Assembly (NCBI GenBank): GCA_017513135.1
Contig: JAFWDH010000022.1
Location: forward strand, 310,001 to 374,000
Direction of reading: 5' to 3'
Length of the DNA stretch: 64,000 nt
From: Oscillospiraceae bacterium
GTDB lineage: Bacteria > Bacillota > Clostridia > Oscillospirales > Ruminococcaceae
Within the stretch, counting starts at the first letter, position 1, and each line of letters begins with the position of its first letter. The notes under the pieces were generated by a model. It saw only the letters and a program-made list of their open reading frames with translations. It had not been told where the DNA came from and did not search any database. The position numbers were made by a program, and so were the translations under genes. Positions 27,956 through 36,953 of this stretch are shown here, in pieces.

Positions 27956-29029
27956 TTATTCCCCTAAAAGAACATGATTAAAAAACTGTTCCCATCTTGA
28001 ATAAACTATATCCGGACTAAACGAAGTCATTTTCTTTTTGCCTTCTATACTAAATGAAGCGCCGATCTTATCATCACTAAGTATTCTCTTTATTGCACTT
28101 ACAAGTAGTTCTTTGTTCCCTATTGGTGTAATGATTCCATTAATGTTGTTGTCTATTATTTCTCTGACCCCGCCCGGCTTACAATCTGTTGAGATACTAG
28201 GTATACCTAATGACATAGCCTCAAGCAAAGTGTTTGGCAATCCTTCATAATCTGAGCTGAGTACAAATAGCGCAGCATCATAAATCAAACTATAAATATG
28301 TTGGCTTGTGCCTTTGAGAAACACTTTGTTATTTAAGCCTAAGCTTTCAATCTGGTTGTTCAACTCGTCTTTTAGTCCACCTTCGCCATATATTTCTAGT
28401 GAATAGTCCGGAAAACAACTTGTGATATCTGCAAATGCATCTATTAATAGTTTTTGGTTCTTCTGCGGATGGAGCCTGCCTACTGTTACAATAGCCCTTC
28501 TGCGTTTTGTCACTTCAGGGAAATTCTCTGCTATAAAAACTGGATTATGAATCACGACACTTCGCTTTTGTACATTACGACTAAAAAACTCTTGAGCTCC
28601 TTTCGATTGGAAAACAAATCCATCTATGAATGGGAGTGTTAATTTTCTTACAAGTCCAAGTGCACCACTATACTCCTTATCTCCAGGGTCACCTCTCTCT
28701 GAATAGATAATCCTACCAGTAATACTTTTCTTCATAAGTGAGGTCAAATATGCAGACTGATACCAGAAGCTAACTGTTATATCTGGTTTTATTGTTTTCA
28801 GTGCTTTCTTAAGGCTCTTATACCTAGAGAGAATTCTCTGCCAGCCAGTCTTCTCATCAGGAATGTAATAATACTCGACACGATCATCAAGTTTATAGCA
28901 ATTATTATCGACACTTATTGAAATTAAAGACACAGCATGGCCTCGCTTTGCCATTTCATTGGAAAGATTAACTATCTGTTTCTCCGCACCACCAAAACCA
29001 TGTAGATAAGATAAAAAAACAATTTTCAT
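27956..29029 (-). CDS. Glycosyltransferase family 4
   Basis: I chose ATG 29029, which has AGGGGAC upstream and gives the normal start MKIVFLSYLHGFGGAEKQIV. The 357-residue protein has the GT-B signature: TVGRLHPQKNQKLLIDAF, FLKGTSQHIY, and SSDYEGLPNTLLEAMSLGIP with the two Glu that bind the nucleotide sugar, then CKPGGVREII. It adds one sugar to the lipid-linked repeat unit in the cytoplasm. Its stop is just before the polymerase start. Donor sugar is not predictable. Confidence 0.88.
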   Translation of the reverse strand: MKIVFLSYLHGFGGAEKQIVNLSNEMAKRGHAVSLISISVDNNCYKLDDRVEYYYIPDEKTGWQRILSRYKSLKKALKTIKPDITVSFWYQSAYLTSLMKKSITGRIIYSERGDPGDKEYSGALGLVRKLTLPFIDGFVFQSKGAQEFFSRNVQKRSVVIHNPVFIAENFPEVTKRRRAIVTVGRLHPQKNQKLLIDAFADITSCFPDYSLEIYGEGGLKDELNNQIESLGLNNKVFLKGTSQHIYSLIYDAALFVLSSDYEGLPNTLLEAMSLGIPSISTDCKPGGVREIIDNNINGIITPIGNKELLVSAIKRILSDDKIGASFSIEGKKKMTSFSPDIVYSRWEQFFNHVLLGE

Positions 29030-29039
29030 ATATAGTCCC

Positions 29040-29918
29040 CTATGTAAGTGTACTGTTTCGCAGGCTATCATAGAGTGCCTCACAGATATCAGGGTCAGTT
29101 TCCATATCAAACTTTCTTGCGAAAAGACATGGAGAATTAAGCAACTCTTCAAGATCGCTCTTGTGAAACACATACGGCCTTCCTCTTTTCCAATCGATCA
29201 GGCGGAGGTTTGCTCGACAATCATTTTGAAAGGCATGTTCTTCAACTTGTGGTAAATAAGGTGAATTAATCAGCATTGTCTGGATAAATAATTCATCACT
29301 ACATCTAGTATTCCTAAACACTTGGTTAATTAATTGTTTTTGCTTGACAGTCCAATCGGCAAAATCGTGTGTAATACTGAACCAATTAGACCCAAATTGA
29401 ACTTGTAGATTTGCTTTTCTCAATCTGTCATATTTTATGATTCTTTCGAATTGTCTGATACATCTATCAATTCCCTGCAAGAAACTGGATCCTGTATCTT
29501 GGAAAAAGCTATGATAGCGAAGTCTATCCACATATTTTTCTTGCACTATCGGTCTTTCAAAACTCACAAATTGTGTATCGTTATGTTTATCAAAGTACTC
29601 CAATATTTCATCTTTTGTTTTTATAGGTAAATCGACTCCAGATAAAAGATGATAATAATCATAAACTGAAGGTAATGCACTCTCAAGCAAATTAAGTGTA
29701 CATTCAACTATGCTATACCCGCCCCAATTAACACTTATCCTATCAATAAATCTCACTTTTGACTCTTTGACTATTGATTCCAAATATTCCCTTGGGTCCG
29801 ATTTTGACTTTTTATCAATATGAATGTAAAAATCACAGCGATAGTCATCCAACAACGACATTAACTTCCCAAGTATTTCAAACTGACTATGTGCGATAAC
29901 CAAAAAAGCATGTTTCAT
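29040..29918 (-). CDS. GT14-like (core-2/I-branching) glycosyltransferase
   Basis: The 292-residue protein begins MKHAFLVIAHSQFEILGKLM, followed by DFYIHIDKKSK, VNWGGYSIVECTLNLLE, YYHLLSGVDLPIKT and DELFIQTMLINSPY, the ordered motifs of the Branch (PF02485) family. Bacterial members are found in capsule clusters and transfer GlcNAc or xylose. AGAAGGA precedes the ATG. It lies between a GT2 and a GT4 gene with spacing of 10-14 bases. Confidence 0.82.
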   Translation of the reverse strand: MKHAFLVIAHSQFEILGKLMSLLDDYRCDFYIHIDKKSKSDPREYLESIVKESKVRFIDRISVNWGGYSIVECTLNLLESALPSVYDYYHLLSGVDLPIKTKDEILEYFDKHNDTQFVSFERPIVQEKYVDRLRYHSFFQDTGSSFLQGIDRCIRQFERIIKYDRLRKANLQVQFGSNWFSITHDFADWTVKQKQLINQVFRNTRCSDELFIQTMLINSPYLPQVEEHAFQNDCRANLRLIDWKRGRPYVFHKSDLEELLNSPCLFARKFDMETDPDICEALYDSLRNSTLT

Positions 29919-29932
29919 GTCGTCAATCCTTC

Positions 29933-30934
29933 TTATTTCTTGAGTATTCTTATTACACTTCTACACAAATCATAGTTTATGACGAAAGCGACAACTAATA
30001 TCTTTCTAGTCATAGACATAGGTGATTTGAGAAGAAGAAATACATTCTGTTTAAGTTTTTTCTTTAAATCGCTAATCAGCATCTCTGGGTTCTCAATGCT
30101 CTTTTCATCTATTCCATCCTTTACTGCTCTTGCCAATAACGAGAAGTATGATCTTGCTTCTTTCATTCTTGCCAATTCTATTATCGAACTATCACCTGTC
30201 TCTTCTGCCAATGCCACCAAATCATTAGAAACTTTCAGTAGCGCCAGATCCTTTTCTTTCATCGCTCCATTTGTAATACTGTATTCGCCTTGGAAATAAT
30301 AATACTTAACTTGGTTGCTAACTACTATCTTCCGACATTTCCGGAGTATCCTGAAATTAAAACAGATATCCTCATTAACAGTTCCTTCCACAAACTCTGC
30401 TGTATCATCCACAAAAAGAGTCCTCTTATACAGTTTCCTACAAGCAGAGTAAGGCGCACCATTTTGTTCATTCATACCTCTGTACATATAGTGCTCGAGA
30501 ATTTCACGCCCTGAATATGTTTCTACATTTTCTTTTACTTTAGGTGGATTTTCTGTCTCGGATCCAACCTGATATACCATCACATCAGAAATGTCAGCCT
30601 GATAACTAATAGCTAACCTCATCATATACTCATAGCAATCAGCAGCAACCCAGTCATCGCTATCGAGAAATGCAATAAAATCACCTTTTGCCATCTTTAT
30701 ACCGGCATTTCTAGCAGACCCTAACCCGCCGTTCACCTTATCAACAATAATAAGTTGCGGATACTTTTCACATAATTTATTACATACAGATAGACTATTA
30801 TCTGTAGAGCCATCATTAACAAGAATTACCTCAATTTCCTTATAAGTTTGTTCCATGATGGATTCTACACATCGTGATAAGTATTTTTCAGTATTATATA
30901 CGGGCACGATTACTGTAATTAATGGTGATTCCAT
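29933..30934 (-). CDS. Glycosyltransferase family 2
   Basis: A GT-A fold is seen in the first 110 residues: VIVPVYNTEKYLSRCVESI, ILVNDGSTDNSLSVC, GGLGSARNAGIKMAKG and FIAFLDSDDW, where the DSD binds the metal and nucleotide. Length is 333 residues, with a short hydrophobic C-terminal part. AGGAG precedes ATG 30934. It is the first gene of the uninterrupted run 30934-21205. The sugar is unknown. Confidence 0.88.
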   Translation of the reverse strand: MESPLITVIVPVYNTEKYLSRCVESIMEQTYKEIEVILVNDGSTDNSLSVCNKLCEKYPQLIIVDKVNGGLGSARNAGIKMAKGDFIAFLDSDDWVAADCYEYMMRLAISYQADISDVMVYQVGSETENPPKVKENVETYSGREILEHYMYRGMNEQNGAPYSACRKLYKRTLFVDDTAEFVEGTVNEDICFNFRILRKCRKIVVSNQVKYYYFQGEYSITNGAMKEKDLALLKVSNDLVALAEETGDSSIIELARMKEARSYFSLLARAVKDGIDEKSIENPEMLISDLKKKLKQNVFLLLKSPMSMTRKILVVAFVINYDLCRSVIRILKK

Positions 30935-31004
30935 GTTTGTCTCCTATAATCCTTTATATCTATTATATAATAATAACCCAAGCTCGACTTAGGAGAATAG
31001 TATC

Positions 31005-31235
31005 TTATGTGATTGGAAAGCTCAACAATAATGATTTAGTGTCTAGAAATATCGACGCTGCCGCTGTAGCAAATCCCAATGCATTTCCCTTATTCCATTC
31101 CAATCGAGACATCAGTACATGAGTAGAACTTTTCACATCATACATGGTAAAGTCGGTATAACTCAAAACATATCCTGAGTTGCTAAATGCGTCGATAACG
31201 TACCGATGCAATGATTCTGGGGATACTAAAGCTAA
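31005..31235 (-). pseudogene. Possible Wzz-like C-terminal remnant
   Basis: The minus strand reads LVSPESLHRYVIDAFSNSGY, SYTDFTMYDV, THVLMSRLEWNKG and LLLSFPIT before a stop. The strand-helix-strand order resembles the C-terminal domain of the Wzz-like proteins, but identity is low and no start signal exists. The rest of 30935-31498 holds no gene I can support, only the two hairpins listed below. Confidence 0.25.
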
Positions 31236-31311
31236 TCATTATTCCAACAAATGATTCATTAACAAAGAATCCCTTGCTGCATGATTGAGGAACACATCGA
31301 TTACTACAACA

Positions 31312-31344
31312 ACCGCAGATTGCAACGCAATCTGCGGTGTTTTA
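31312..31344 (+). terminator. Hairpin with terminator form
   Basis: ACCGCAGATTGC (31312-31323) pairs with GCAATCTGCGGT (31327-31338), with an AAC loop, then GTTTTAG. No plus-strand gene is recognised upstream, so its client is unknown. Confidence 0.55.
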
Positions 31345-31387
31345 GCTTCTATGGAGAAACACCCTCCATATCGGGCAGTATAAAATC

Positions 31388-31416
31388 ACCGCAGATCATT
31401 TTGATCCTGCGGTAAT
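31388..31416 (-). terminator. Probable terminator of the 35.6-31.5 kb unit
   Basis: An imperfect hairpin (ACCGCAGATC with GATCCTGCGGT) lies about 85 bases beyond the stop of the beta-propeller gene and continues into a short T-run on the minus strand. The ACCGCAGAT arm is shared with the hairpin at 31312. Confidence 0.5.
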
Positions 31417-31498
31417 TTCGTTTTAATCATTTTGCTTGTCTACTTGATAGGGAGCAGTTCAACCAATTAATGGGGCAGTTTAATGGCTGTGGTTTTCG

Positions 31499-32764
31499 TT
31501 ACATTACGTCAACTATATATAGTCCCCTATGCCCTTCATATACCGAATCAAAACATATGCTATTGCTTGAATGGTTCCATCTTGGATGCAAATCACATCG
31601 TGTATCGTTATCGTATTTGAACGGAGAAAAGACTTTTGCAACTATCTTAGGTTCACTTTCTTCATCGTCCATAACATACAAATATTGAATTCTGGCTCTG
31701 TTTGGGTATGTATCTGTAACAATATGCTTCCTGTCAGGACTGTAACTTGGATGTCCATCTGCCGTAAGTTGAGGCCAACAACACCGATACTCGCTTGTTT
31801 TATCTTTCATTAGATAGTATCCCACGCCGTTTTCTTTTTTATTCTCATATGCTAGGATTGTCTCATCGTCTTTCCAAAAGCAATGGCTAACCATATCATC
31901 GTCAGATAAAACATACATATCTGATCCATCAATATTGCAGGTAATCAATCTTGTATACTTTCTTTCGTTAATAAACCATCTGTATAATACCATGAATCGT
32001 TTGCCGTTTGGACTAATCATAAGGTGATTTATTTTGTGAATAGAATTCTTATCTTTCATTTCCTTTCTAGGCATAAAAGAAGCAAAATCTATGTAAGAGA
32101 GCAACGGAATAACGTCACCGTTTACCAGATCTATCTTCCACACTGCTGTAGAATCCGGTAATGCTATTCCTTCTGTTTCTTCTTGCAAATTGTAGTATCC
32201 GTATCCCGGACGCAAGTTATATAAACGTGAAAAGTCCAGAGTCAATGCTGTTCTTCCATCACTTGAAACAGTGTATACAGGAGCATTGATGACATCTTCT
32301 ACTCCTGTTCTTAAGTCTTTAATTATTGATACATATTGCCCATCACGACAATCGTTAAAGATAATGCGAGAAGCATAGTCTGGTCCAAGCCATTGAAGCA
32401 TACAAGCTTGTTGTACATTCCATGAGCTAGTCTCAGCAATCTTCTGTACTCTCTTTTCATCATCAATAGGCAGATATGTATCAATAAGAAGAATGTCTGC
32501 TTTTTCTTTTGGACTAACATCAGACCACGTATTATTTGCTCTCAAACAAAGAATATACCTATCAGTAATATCCCATGGAGACTTATCATAGTATCCAAAG
32601 AAGTATTCGTGAGTATCGTCATCTGGAGAAACACGGACAATGCTCCCTTCACTTTTTATCTTAGGTGATAATTCATACATTATGCGTTGATATAGAGTTT
32701 TAGCAATCTTTTTCACTTTAGGATACTTATTTAGTTGATAGTTAATTCTCTGTTCGAAACTCAT
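31499..32764 (-). CDS. Cytoplasmic beta-propeller protein, TolB/oligogalacturonate-lyase-like, function unknown
   Basis: This 421-residue protein has repeated propeller-blade patterns: VSSDGRTALTLDFSRL, HKINHLMISPNGKRFMVLYR, DGHPSYSPDRKHIVTDTYPN and CDLHPRWNHSSNSICFDSVY. The HLMISPNGK and HPRW blocks resemble WD40-like (PD40) and oligogalacturonate lyase families. No signal peptide or membrane helix is seen. It stands between a GT2 gene (1-base gap) and a terminator, inside a cluster that should make a galacturonate polymer, so binding or trimming of the glycan is possible. Function cannot be named from the sequence. Confidence 0.6.
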   Translation of the reverse strand: MSFEQRINYQLNKYPKVKKIAKTLYQRIMYELSPKIKSEGSIVRVSPDDDTHEYFFGYYDKSPWDITDRYILCLRANNTWSDVSPKEKADILLIDTYLPIDDEKRVQKIAETSSWNVQQACMLQWLGPDYASRIIFNDCRDGQYVSIIKDLRTGVEDVINAPVYTVSSDGRTALTLDFSRLYNLRPGYGYYNLQEETEGIALPDSTAVWKIDLVNGDVIPLLSYIDFASFMPRKEMKDKNSIHKINHLMISPNGKRFMVLYRWFINERKYTRLITCNIDGSDMYVLSDDDMVSHCFWKDDETILAYENKKENGVGYYLMKDKTSEYRCCWPQLTADGHPSYSPDRKHIVTDTYPNRARIQYLYVMDDEESEPKIVAKVFSPFKYDNDTRCDLHPRWNHSSNSICFDSVYEGHRGLYIVDVM

Positions 32765-32765
32765 A

Positions 32766-33581
32766 TTATCTTCTCAAAACCTTCTTATATAAAAACTGCT
32801 GAAACCAAACGGGCAAAACAAAAACACTTAACTGTGCTAGAGAGACCAATACAAATTCTCCAAAAGTATTAAACCCCGATTTCCATGCTCTATAACGAAT
32901 CTCTATTAATATTTTTGTATTTGTCCAAGACTTTCGTTTTTTATATGTTTCTTCATCGAATCTGAATCTAAACAAAGGTTCTGCTAGATTCATACAACTC
33001 ACATGATTAGACAGCATTTTTATCCATAGATCAGTATCCTGATTCTTTCTGTAATCCGAATAGCCTCCCACTGCCTCAACTGATGACTTTCGATACATTA
33101 CAGTCGGATGATTGAAAGGATCCCTTGTCTTTGCAAATTTATATATATCTTCGTTCGTCAAAGGAACCCTTCTTTCTCCCACAATATTATCTATCGTTCC
33201 AATGAATTCAAGAACTGGGCATCCAACAATATCAAGATCAGGATTCTTCTCAAATTCCATAACCTGCAATTCACAACGTTTCGGCATTGAATAATCATCA
33301 GAATCCATTCGAGCAACAAGTTCATTTTTAACTGTTTTAATTCCCTCATTCAAGGCCACTCCTAACCCTCTATTCTGAGGTAATTGAACTTGAATAATAG
33401 GGACTCCTTGTGCTACGTATTCATCAATCACATTCTGTATAGGCTCAACTACTGGACCATCTTTTACAAGCACTATCTCATCCGGCGGATATGTCTGTTT
33501 TAACATACTATCTAAAGCGATAGAAAAATACCCTGGGTTATCATTTGTATAGACAGTCATTAAAACTGAATACTTATCCAT
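32766..33581 (-). CDS. Glycosyltransferase family 2
   Basis: GT-A motifs: SVLMTVYTNDNPGYFSIALD, DEIVLVKDGPV, NRGLGVALNEGIK and LVARMDSDDYSMP, then NQDTDLWIKML. Length is 271 residues, with a hydrophobic C-terminal segment that may touch the membrane. The sequence resembles the WcaA/amylovoran-type GT2 group. It follows the initiating transferase and may add the second sugar of the repeat unit. Confidence 0.87.
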   Translation of the reverse strand: MDKYSVLMTVYTNDNPGYFSIALDSMLKQTYPPDEIVLVKDGPVVEPIQNVIDEYVAQGVPIIQVQLPQNRGLGVALNEGIKTVKNELVARMDSDDYSMPKRCELQVMEFEKNPDLDIVGCPVLEFIGTIDNIVGERRVPLTNEDIYKFAKTRDPFNHPTVMYRKSSVEAVGGYSDYRKNQDTDLWIKMLSNHVSCMNLAEPLFRFRFDEETYKKRKSWTNTKILIEIRYRAWKSGFNTFGEFVLVSLAQLSVFVLPVWFQQFLYKKVLRR

Positions 33582-33630
33582 TATTCAGATACTCCTTAAC
33601 ATAACTGCTATGTTTCATCAAGCAACAATA

Positions 33631-34314
33631 TCACTTAAGAACGGTACAGGCAGTTTTTACCATCGTCCAAAAATCTCGAATACAACTGAACCGTCTGATG
33701 CTATCAAGATTCCATTTCATCTTCTCCGGAAGGATCTGCTCTACATATACTTTATCTACATCATCCGTATTGCCTAATAACTTCTCTTCATCTTTATACC
33801 TGATGCTTGTCTCAGAAGTAATTCCTGCAGGCAGCAGAAGGGTCGCAAAATACTCTGCTTTATACTGCTCCACATACTTAACGGCTTCTGGACGAGTCCC
33901 TACAAAGCTCATCGTTCCTTCAAGAACATCGATAACCTGCGGAATCTCATCCAATCTTATGTGGCGAAGCTTTGCACCAACTCTAGTTATCCTAGCATCT
34001 TCACCAACGGTAACAGATGTACCAATCTTATCCGCATCAGAAACCATTGTTCTGAACTTATGTATTCTGAAATGCTTGCCGTATGCTGTAACTCTCTCTT
34101 GACGATAAAAAACCAATCCAGGACTATCTAGCTTTATTGCTATAGCAATTATTACCATTGGAATAAAGAAGATAATCAATAAAAAGAAAGCTAAAACAAT
34201 GTCGAATACACGTTTTACTGCTATTTGTAATCGCTTTTTATTGAGCACTTCCCAATATGGCTTTACTTCAGGAATTCTCATAAAGTCAGGCAAGTTTTCC
34301 CATTTTCTAAGCAT
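33631..34314 (-). CDS. Initiating sugar-phosphate transferase (WcaJ/PglC-type), intact copy
   Basis: Bacterial sugar transferase of 227 residues: a membrane helix near residues 36-62 (VFDIVLAFFLLIIFFIPMVI), then YRQERVTAYGKHFRIHKFRT, HIRLDEIPQVIDVLEGTMSF and VGTRPEAVKYVEQYKAEYFA. Such enzymes move a sugar-1-phosphate from a UDP-sugar to undecaprenyl phosphate and start the repeat unit. The adjoining aminotransferase suggests a UDP-amino-dideoxy sugar donor. It is the intact counterpart of the broken gene at 11467. It lies one base after the aminotransferase stop. Confidence 0.9.
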   Translation of the reverse strand: MLRKWENLPDFMRIPEVKPYWEVLNKKRLQIAVKRVFDIVLAFFLLIIFFIPMVIIAIAIKLDSPGLVFYRQERVTAYGKHFRIHKFRTMVSDADKIGTSVTVGEDARITRVGAKLRHIRLDEIPQVIDVLEGTMSFVGTRPEAVKYVEQYKAEYFATLLLPAGITSETSIRYKDEEKLLGNTDDVDKVYVEQILPEKMKWNLDSIRRFSCIRDFWTMVKTACTVLK

Positions 34315-34315
34315 T

Positions 34316-35635
34316 TTACCCTCTTATCTCATTTATAACATCAGCTAAAACGCTGCAGACGAATTCAACATCCTCATCAGACAATAGAGTGTGAAGAGGA
34401 AGTGTAATTAAGTTGCAGTAATAATCATAGGTATTGGGATAATCGGAGCAATCTCTGCCATATGCGGTCATCATCGGTAATGGTTTATAATGGACATTAG
34501 TTGCTACGCCCTGTTCAGCCATCCGTTCTATAATCGTATTCCTTTGTTCGACTGAAATACCGGGAATACGGATCAAATATAAATGATTTGAACTATCCAT
34601 GTAATCTGTGTGATGCACCATATGGACGATTCCAAGTTTATCGCACGTATAGTCGTATTTCTTTATAATTTCTTCCCTGCGTTTCAATAATTCCGGATAT
34701 CTGTCAAGCTGTCTCAGGCCTATGGCAGCCATTATATCCGTCATATTGCACTTATACCAAGGCCCAATAATATCATATTCCCAAGCCCCAAGTTTTGTTT
34801 TTGCAAGAGCATCCTTGTCCTGTCCATGCAGGGAAAGGAGCTGGAACATATGATATATTTCGGCATCATCTACACCATCTATAGGAAGCCATGTCGATGC
34901 TCCACCTTCAGCAGTCGTAAAATTCTTTACAGCATGAAAACTGAAATCAGTAAAATCTGCGATTGCACCACAGTTCTTTCTCTCGCCTTTAATGACCCTA
35001 CTTCCACCAAGTCCATGAGCACAGTCATCCATTATTGCAATTCTTCCGATTGCTTTCTGGATTCGTGACGACAGGTCACCCAGCGGGGACCCATCACTTT
35101 CCATAGGAACAAACAGGTTTCTTTTTCTTTCTACTATTTCATATATACGATCATAGTCACAGACAATACCGCCGATATCTACAGTAACTATTGCCTTGGT
35201 TTTCTCATTTATGGCTTCTTCCAGTTTGTCATAGTCCATTTCCGGCATATGGGTATACTGGTCCCCATCCTTCTGGATGTCAATGAATTTGACTGTTGCT
35301 CCGCAGTGTATTGCAGCTGACGCAGACGCTGTATACGTATATGCTGGAACTAGCACTTCATCTCCAGCAGTCACTCCAAATACTCTAAGATTCAATTCCT
35401 CCGCGGCCGTTGCAGAATTAAGACAAACAACACGATTACTGTATTTGACTTCATTGATTTGGTCTATACAGTCTACATCTACACTTCCAGTTTCAATATA
35501 AGCAGCGATTCTTTTTTCAAGCAATTTGGTCCTTGGACCTGTAGTAATCCATCCAGACCTTAATGTTTCACACACCTCTGCTATCTCAAGTTCACTTATA
35601 TCGGGAGGACTGAAACTAATCGTTCTCTTTTCCAC
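34316..35635 (-). CDS. DegT/DnrJ/EryC1/StrS sugar aminotransferase, copy 2
   Basis: This 439-residue protein is nearly collinear with the one at 12288: ETLRSGWITTGPRTKLLEKR, VPAYTYTASASAAIHCGATV, and PLP lysine in FSFHAVKNFTTAEGGAS. It should aminate UDP-4-keto-6-deoxy-GlcNAc made by the dehydratase at 13673, as no second dehydratase is near. The start is GTG 35635 with a weak GGA site. It is the first gene of the minus-strand polysaccharide cluster. Confidence 0.85.
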   Translation of the reverse strand: MEKRTISFSPPDISELEIAEVCETLRSGWITTGPRTKLLEKRIAAYIETGSVDVDCIDQINEVKYSNRVVCLNSATAAEELNLRVFGVTAGDEVLVPAYTYTASASAAIHCGATVKFIDIQKDGDQYTHMPEMDYDKLEEAINEKTKAIVTVDIGGIVCDYDRIYEIVERKRNLFVPMESDGSPLGDLSSRIQKAIGRIAIMDDCAHGLGGSRVIKGERKNCGAIADFTDFSFHAVKNFTTAEGGASTWLPIDGVDDAEIYHMFQLLSLHGQDKDALAKTKLGAWEYDIIGPWYKCNMTDIMAAIGLRQLDRYPELLKRREEIIKKYDYTCDKLGIVHMVHHTDYMDSSNHLYLIRIPGISVEQRNTIIERMAEQGVATNVHYKPLPMMTAYGRDCSDYPNTYDYYCNLITLPLHTLLSDEDVEFVCSVLADVINEIRG

Positions 35636-36037
35636 TTACTTAATTGATCCTTTCCAATCTTAAATAAAATGAAATCTAAAGATAATTTTTTCATTATTGC
35701 ATTTATTGCTGTCATTTACCAAATAAGATAATTGAACTTCTCTTTTAGAAAACAACTGCTTGTCCTAACAAAATAAAGTATCTATAATTAGCGGACAAAC
35801 TATACTTCATTTATCTGAGACGCCATATTTGCAAAATAAAATCATTTAATTATACTCTATTTTTTGTCATTTCGTAACTATAATCATAATAACTACTTAC
35901 AACTGTACACAAAACATGTTAATCAATTGACATATTTTGTGGTAGATATCAAAAAAAGAAAGAATTATTGGAAAACTGAAAAACAGCAGTATAATCTATT
36001 TGTAACCTTTATTCACATTTAAATGGAGAAAAATGAA
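35636..36037. other. Divergent AT-rich intergenic region
   Basis: This holds promoters for the polysaccharide cluster (minus) and the lipoprotein gene (plus). A TTGACA lies at 35927-35932 without a well-spaced -10. No gene is seen. Confidence 0.5.
35968..35995 (+). promoter_or_regulatory. Sigma-A-type promoter for the lipoprotein gene
   Basis: TTGGAA (35968-35973), 16-base spacer, TATAAT (35990-35995), about 40 bases before the start codon. Confidence 0.55.
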
Positions 36038-36796
36038 ATGAAGAAAATCGTATCTCTTATGCTTGTTCTTTTACTTGGATTTTCACTTGTTGCTTGTGGC
36101 AAGAAAGAAGAAAGCGAGCCAGAACCTGCACCGGTACCGGTTTTTGATCCTTCCGCCAAATCAGAAGGCGTCATGACATATGCCGAGTATGCGGCAGCTG
36201 CTGTTGACTCAGAAGTCACAGTTGAATGCTTCGTTCAGGATCACCAGTCATGGTGGGACAATAAAATCACAGTTTATTGCCAGGATCCTGATGGTGCGTA
36301 TTTCCTCTATGAGCTTCCTTGTTCAGAGGACGATGCCAAGAAACTGGTTCCCGGCACGAAGATCAAAGTACACGGATTCAAGAGCGAGTGGTCCGGAGAA
36401 GTTGAAATCATCGATTCCGAGTTCTGGTTCGAAGATGACGGTACATGGACTGCAACCGCATTTGATGCCACATCTCTGTGGGGTAAAGATGATCTTGCCA
36501 AACACATGAACGAGCTGGTCACTTTCAAGGGGGTTACCGTCGAAGCCAGCAACGATGAAGGTGCCGGATCTCTATATAAGTGGGACGGCTCAGGTTCTCA
36601 GGGTGATGATGTCTACTTCACTGTTTCCCTTAACGGAACATCCTATCAGTTCCTGGTCGAGAGTTATCTCCGTGATGCCAGCACTGCTGTTTACAAGGCA
36701 GCTGAAGGTCTCAGCGTCGGTGATACAGTCACTTTGGAAGGATACCTCTACTGGTACAACGGACCTCAGATGCATGTTATCAGCATCTCAAAATAA
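36038..36796 (+). CDS. Secreted lipoprotein, OB-fold-like, function unknown
   Basis: I chose ATG 36038, with GGAG nine bases upstream. The 252-residue protein has a lipoprotein signal (MKKIVSLMLVLLLGFSLVAC), so the Cys would be lipidated, and then a Glu/Pro linker. The rest shows two repeated blocks that look like OB-fold nucleic-acid-binding-like units: AAAVDSEVTVECFVQDHQSW to GTKIKVHGF, and NELVTFKGVTVEA to GDTVTLEGYLYWY. The mature part is acidic. No enzyme motif is seen. It stands alone with its own promoter and terminator. Confidence 0.75.
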   Translation: MKKIVSLMLVLLLGFSLVACGKKEESEPEPAPVPVFDPSAKSEGVMTYAEYAAAAVDSEVTVECFVQDHQSWWDNKITVYCQDPDGAYFLYELPCSEDDAKKLVPGTKIKVHGFKSEWSGEVEIIDSEFWFEDDGTWTATAFDATSLWGKDDLAKHMNELVTFKGVTVEASNDEGAGSLYKWDGSGSQGDDVYFTVSLNGTSYQFLVESYLRDASTAVYKAAEGLSVGDTVTLEGYLYWYNGPQMHVISISK

Positions 36797-36814
36797 CATT
36801 TACTGAGTTATAAC

Positions 36815-36846
36815 AAAAGGCTGCCATAAATGGCAGCCTTTTGTTT
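36815..36846. terminator. Bidirectional terminator
   Basis: AAAAGGCTGCCA (36815-36826) pairs with TGGCAGCCTTTT (36831-36842) around TAAA, then GTTTT. It serves the lipoprotein gene and probably the convergent nucleotidyltransferase. Confidence 0.8.
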
Positions 36847-36953
36847 TGCATTTAGTGTTAACTGTATGAATACCATCACATAACTATGACTGGGACATCT
36901 TTACTGTTTCTAGTCAATTCCCGAACACTTCATGGCAGTTCGTACCTAATTCG

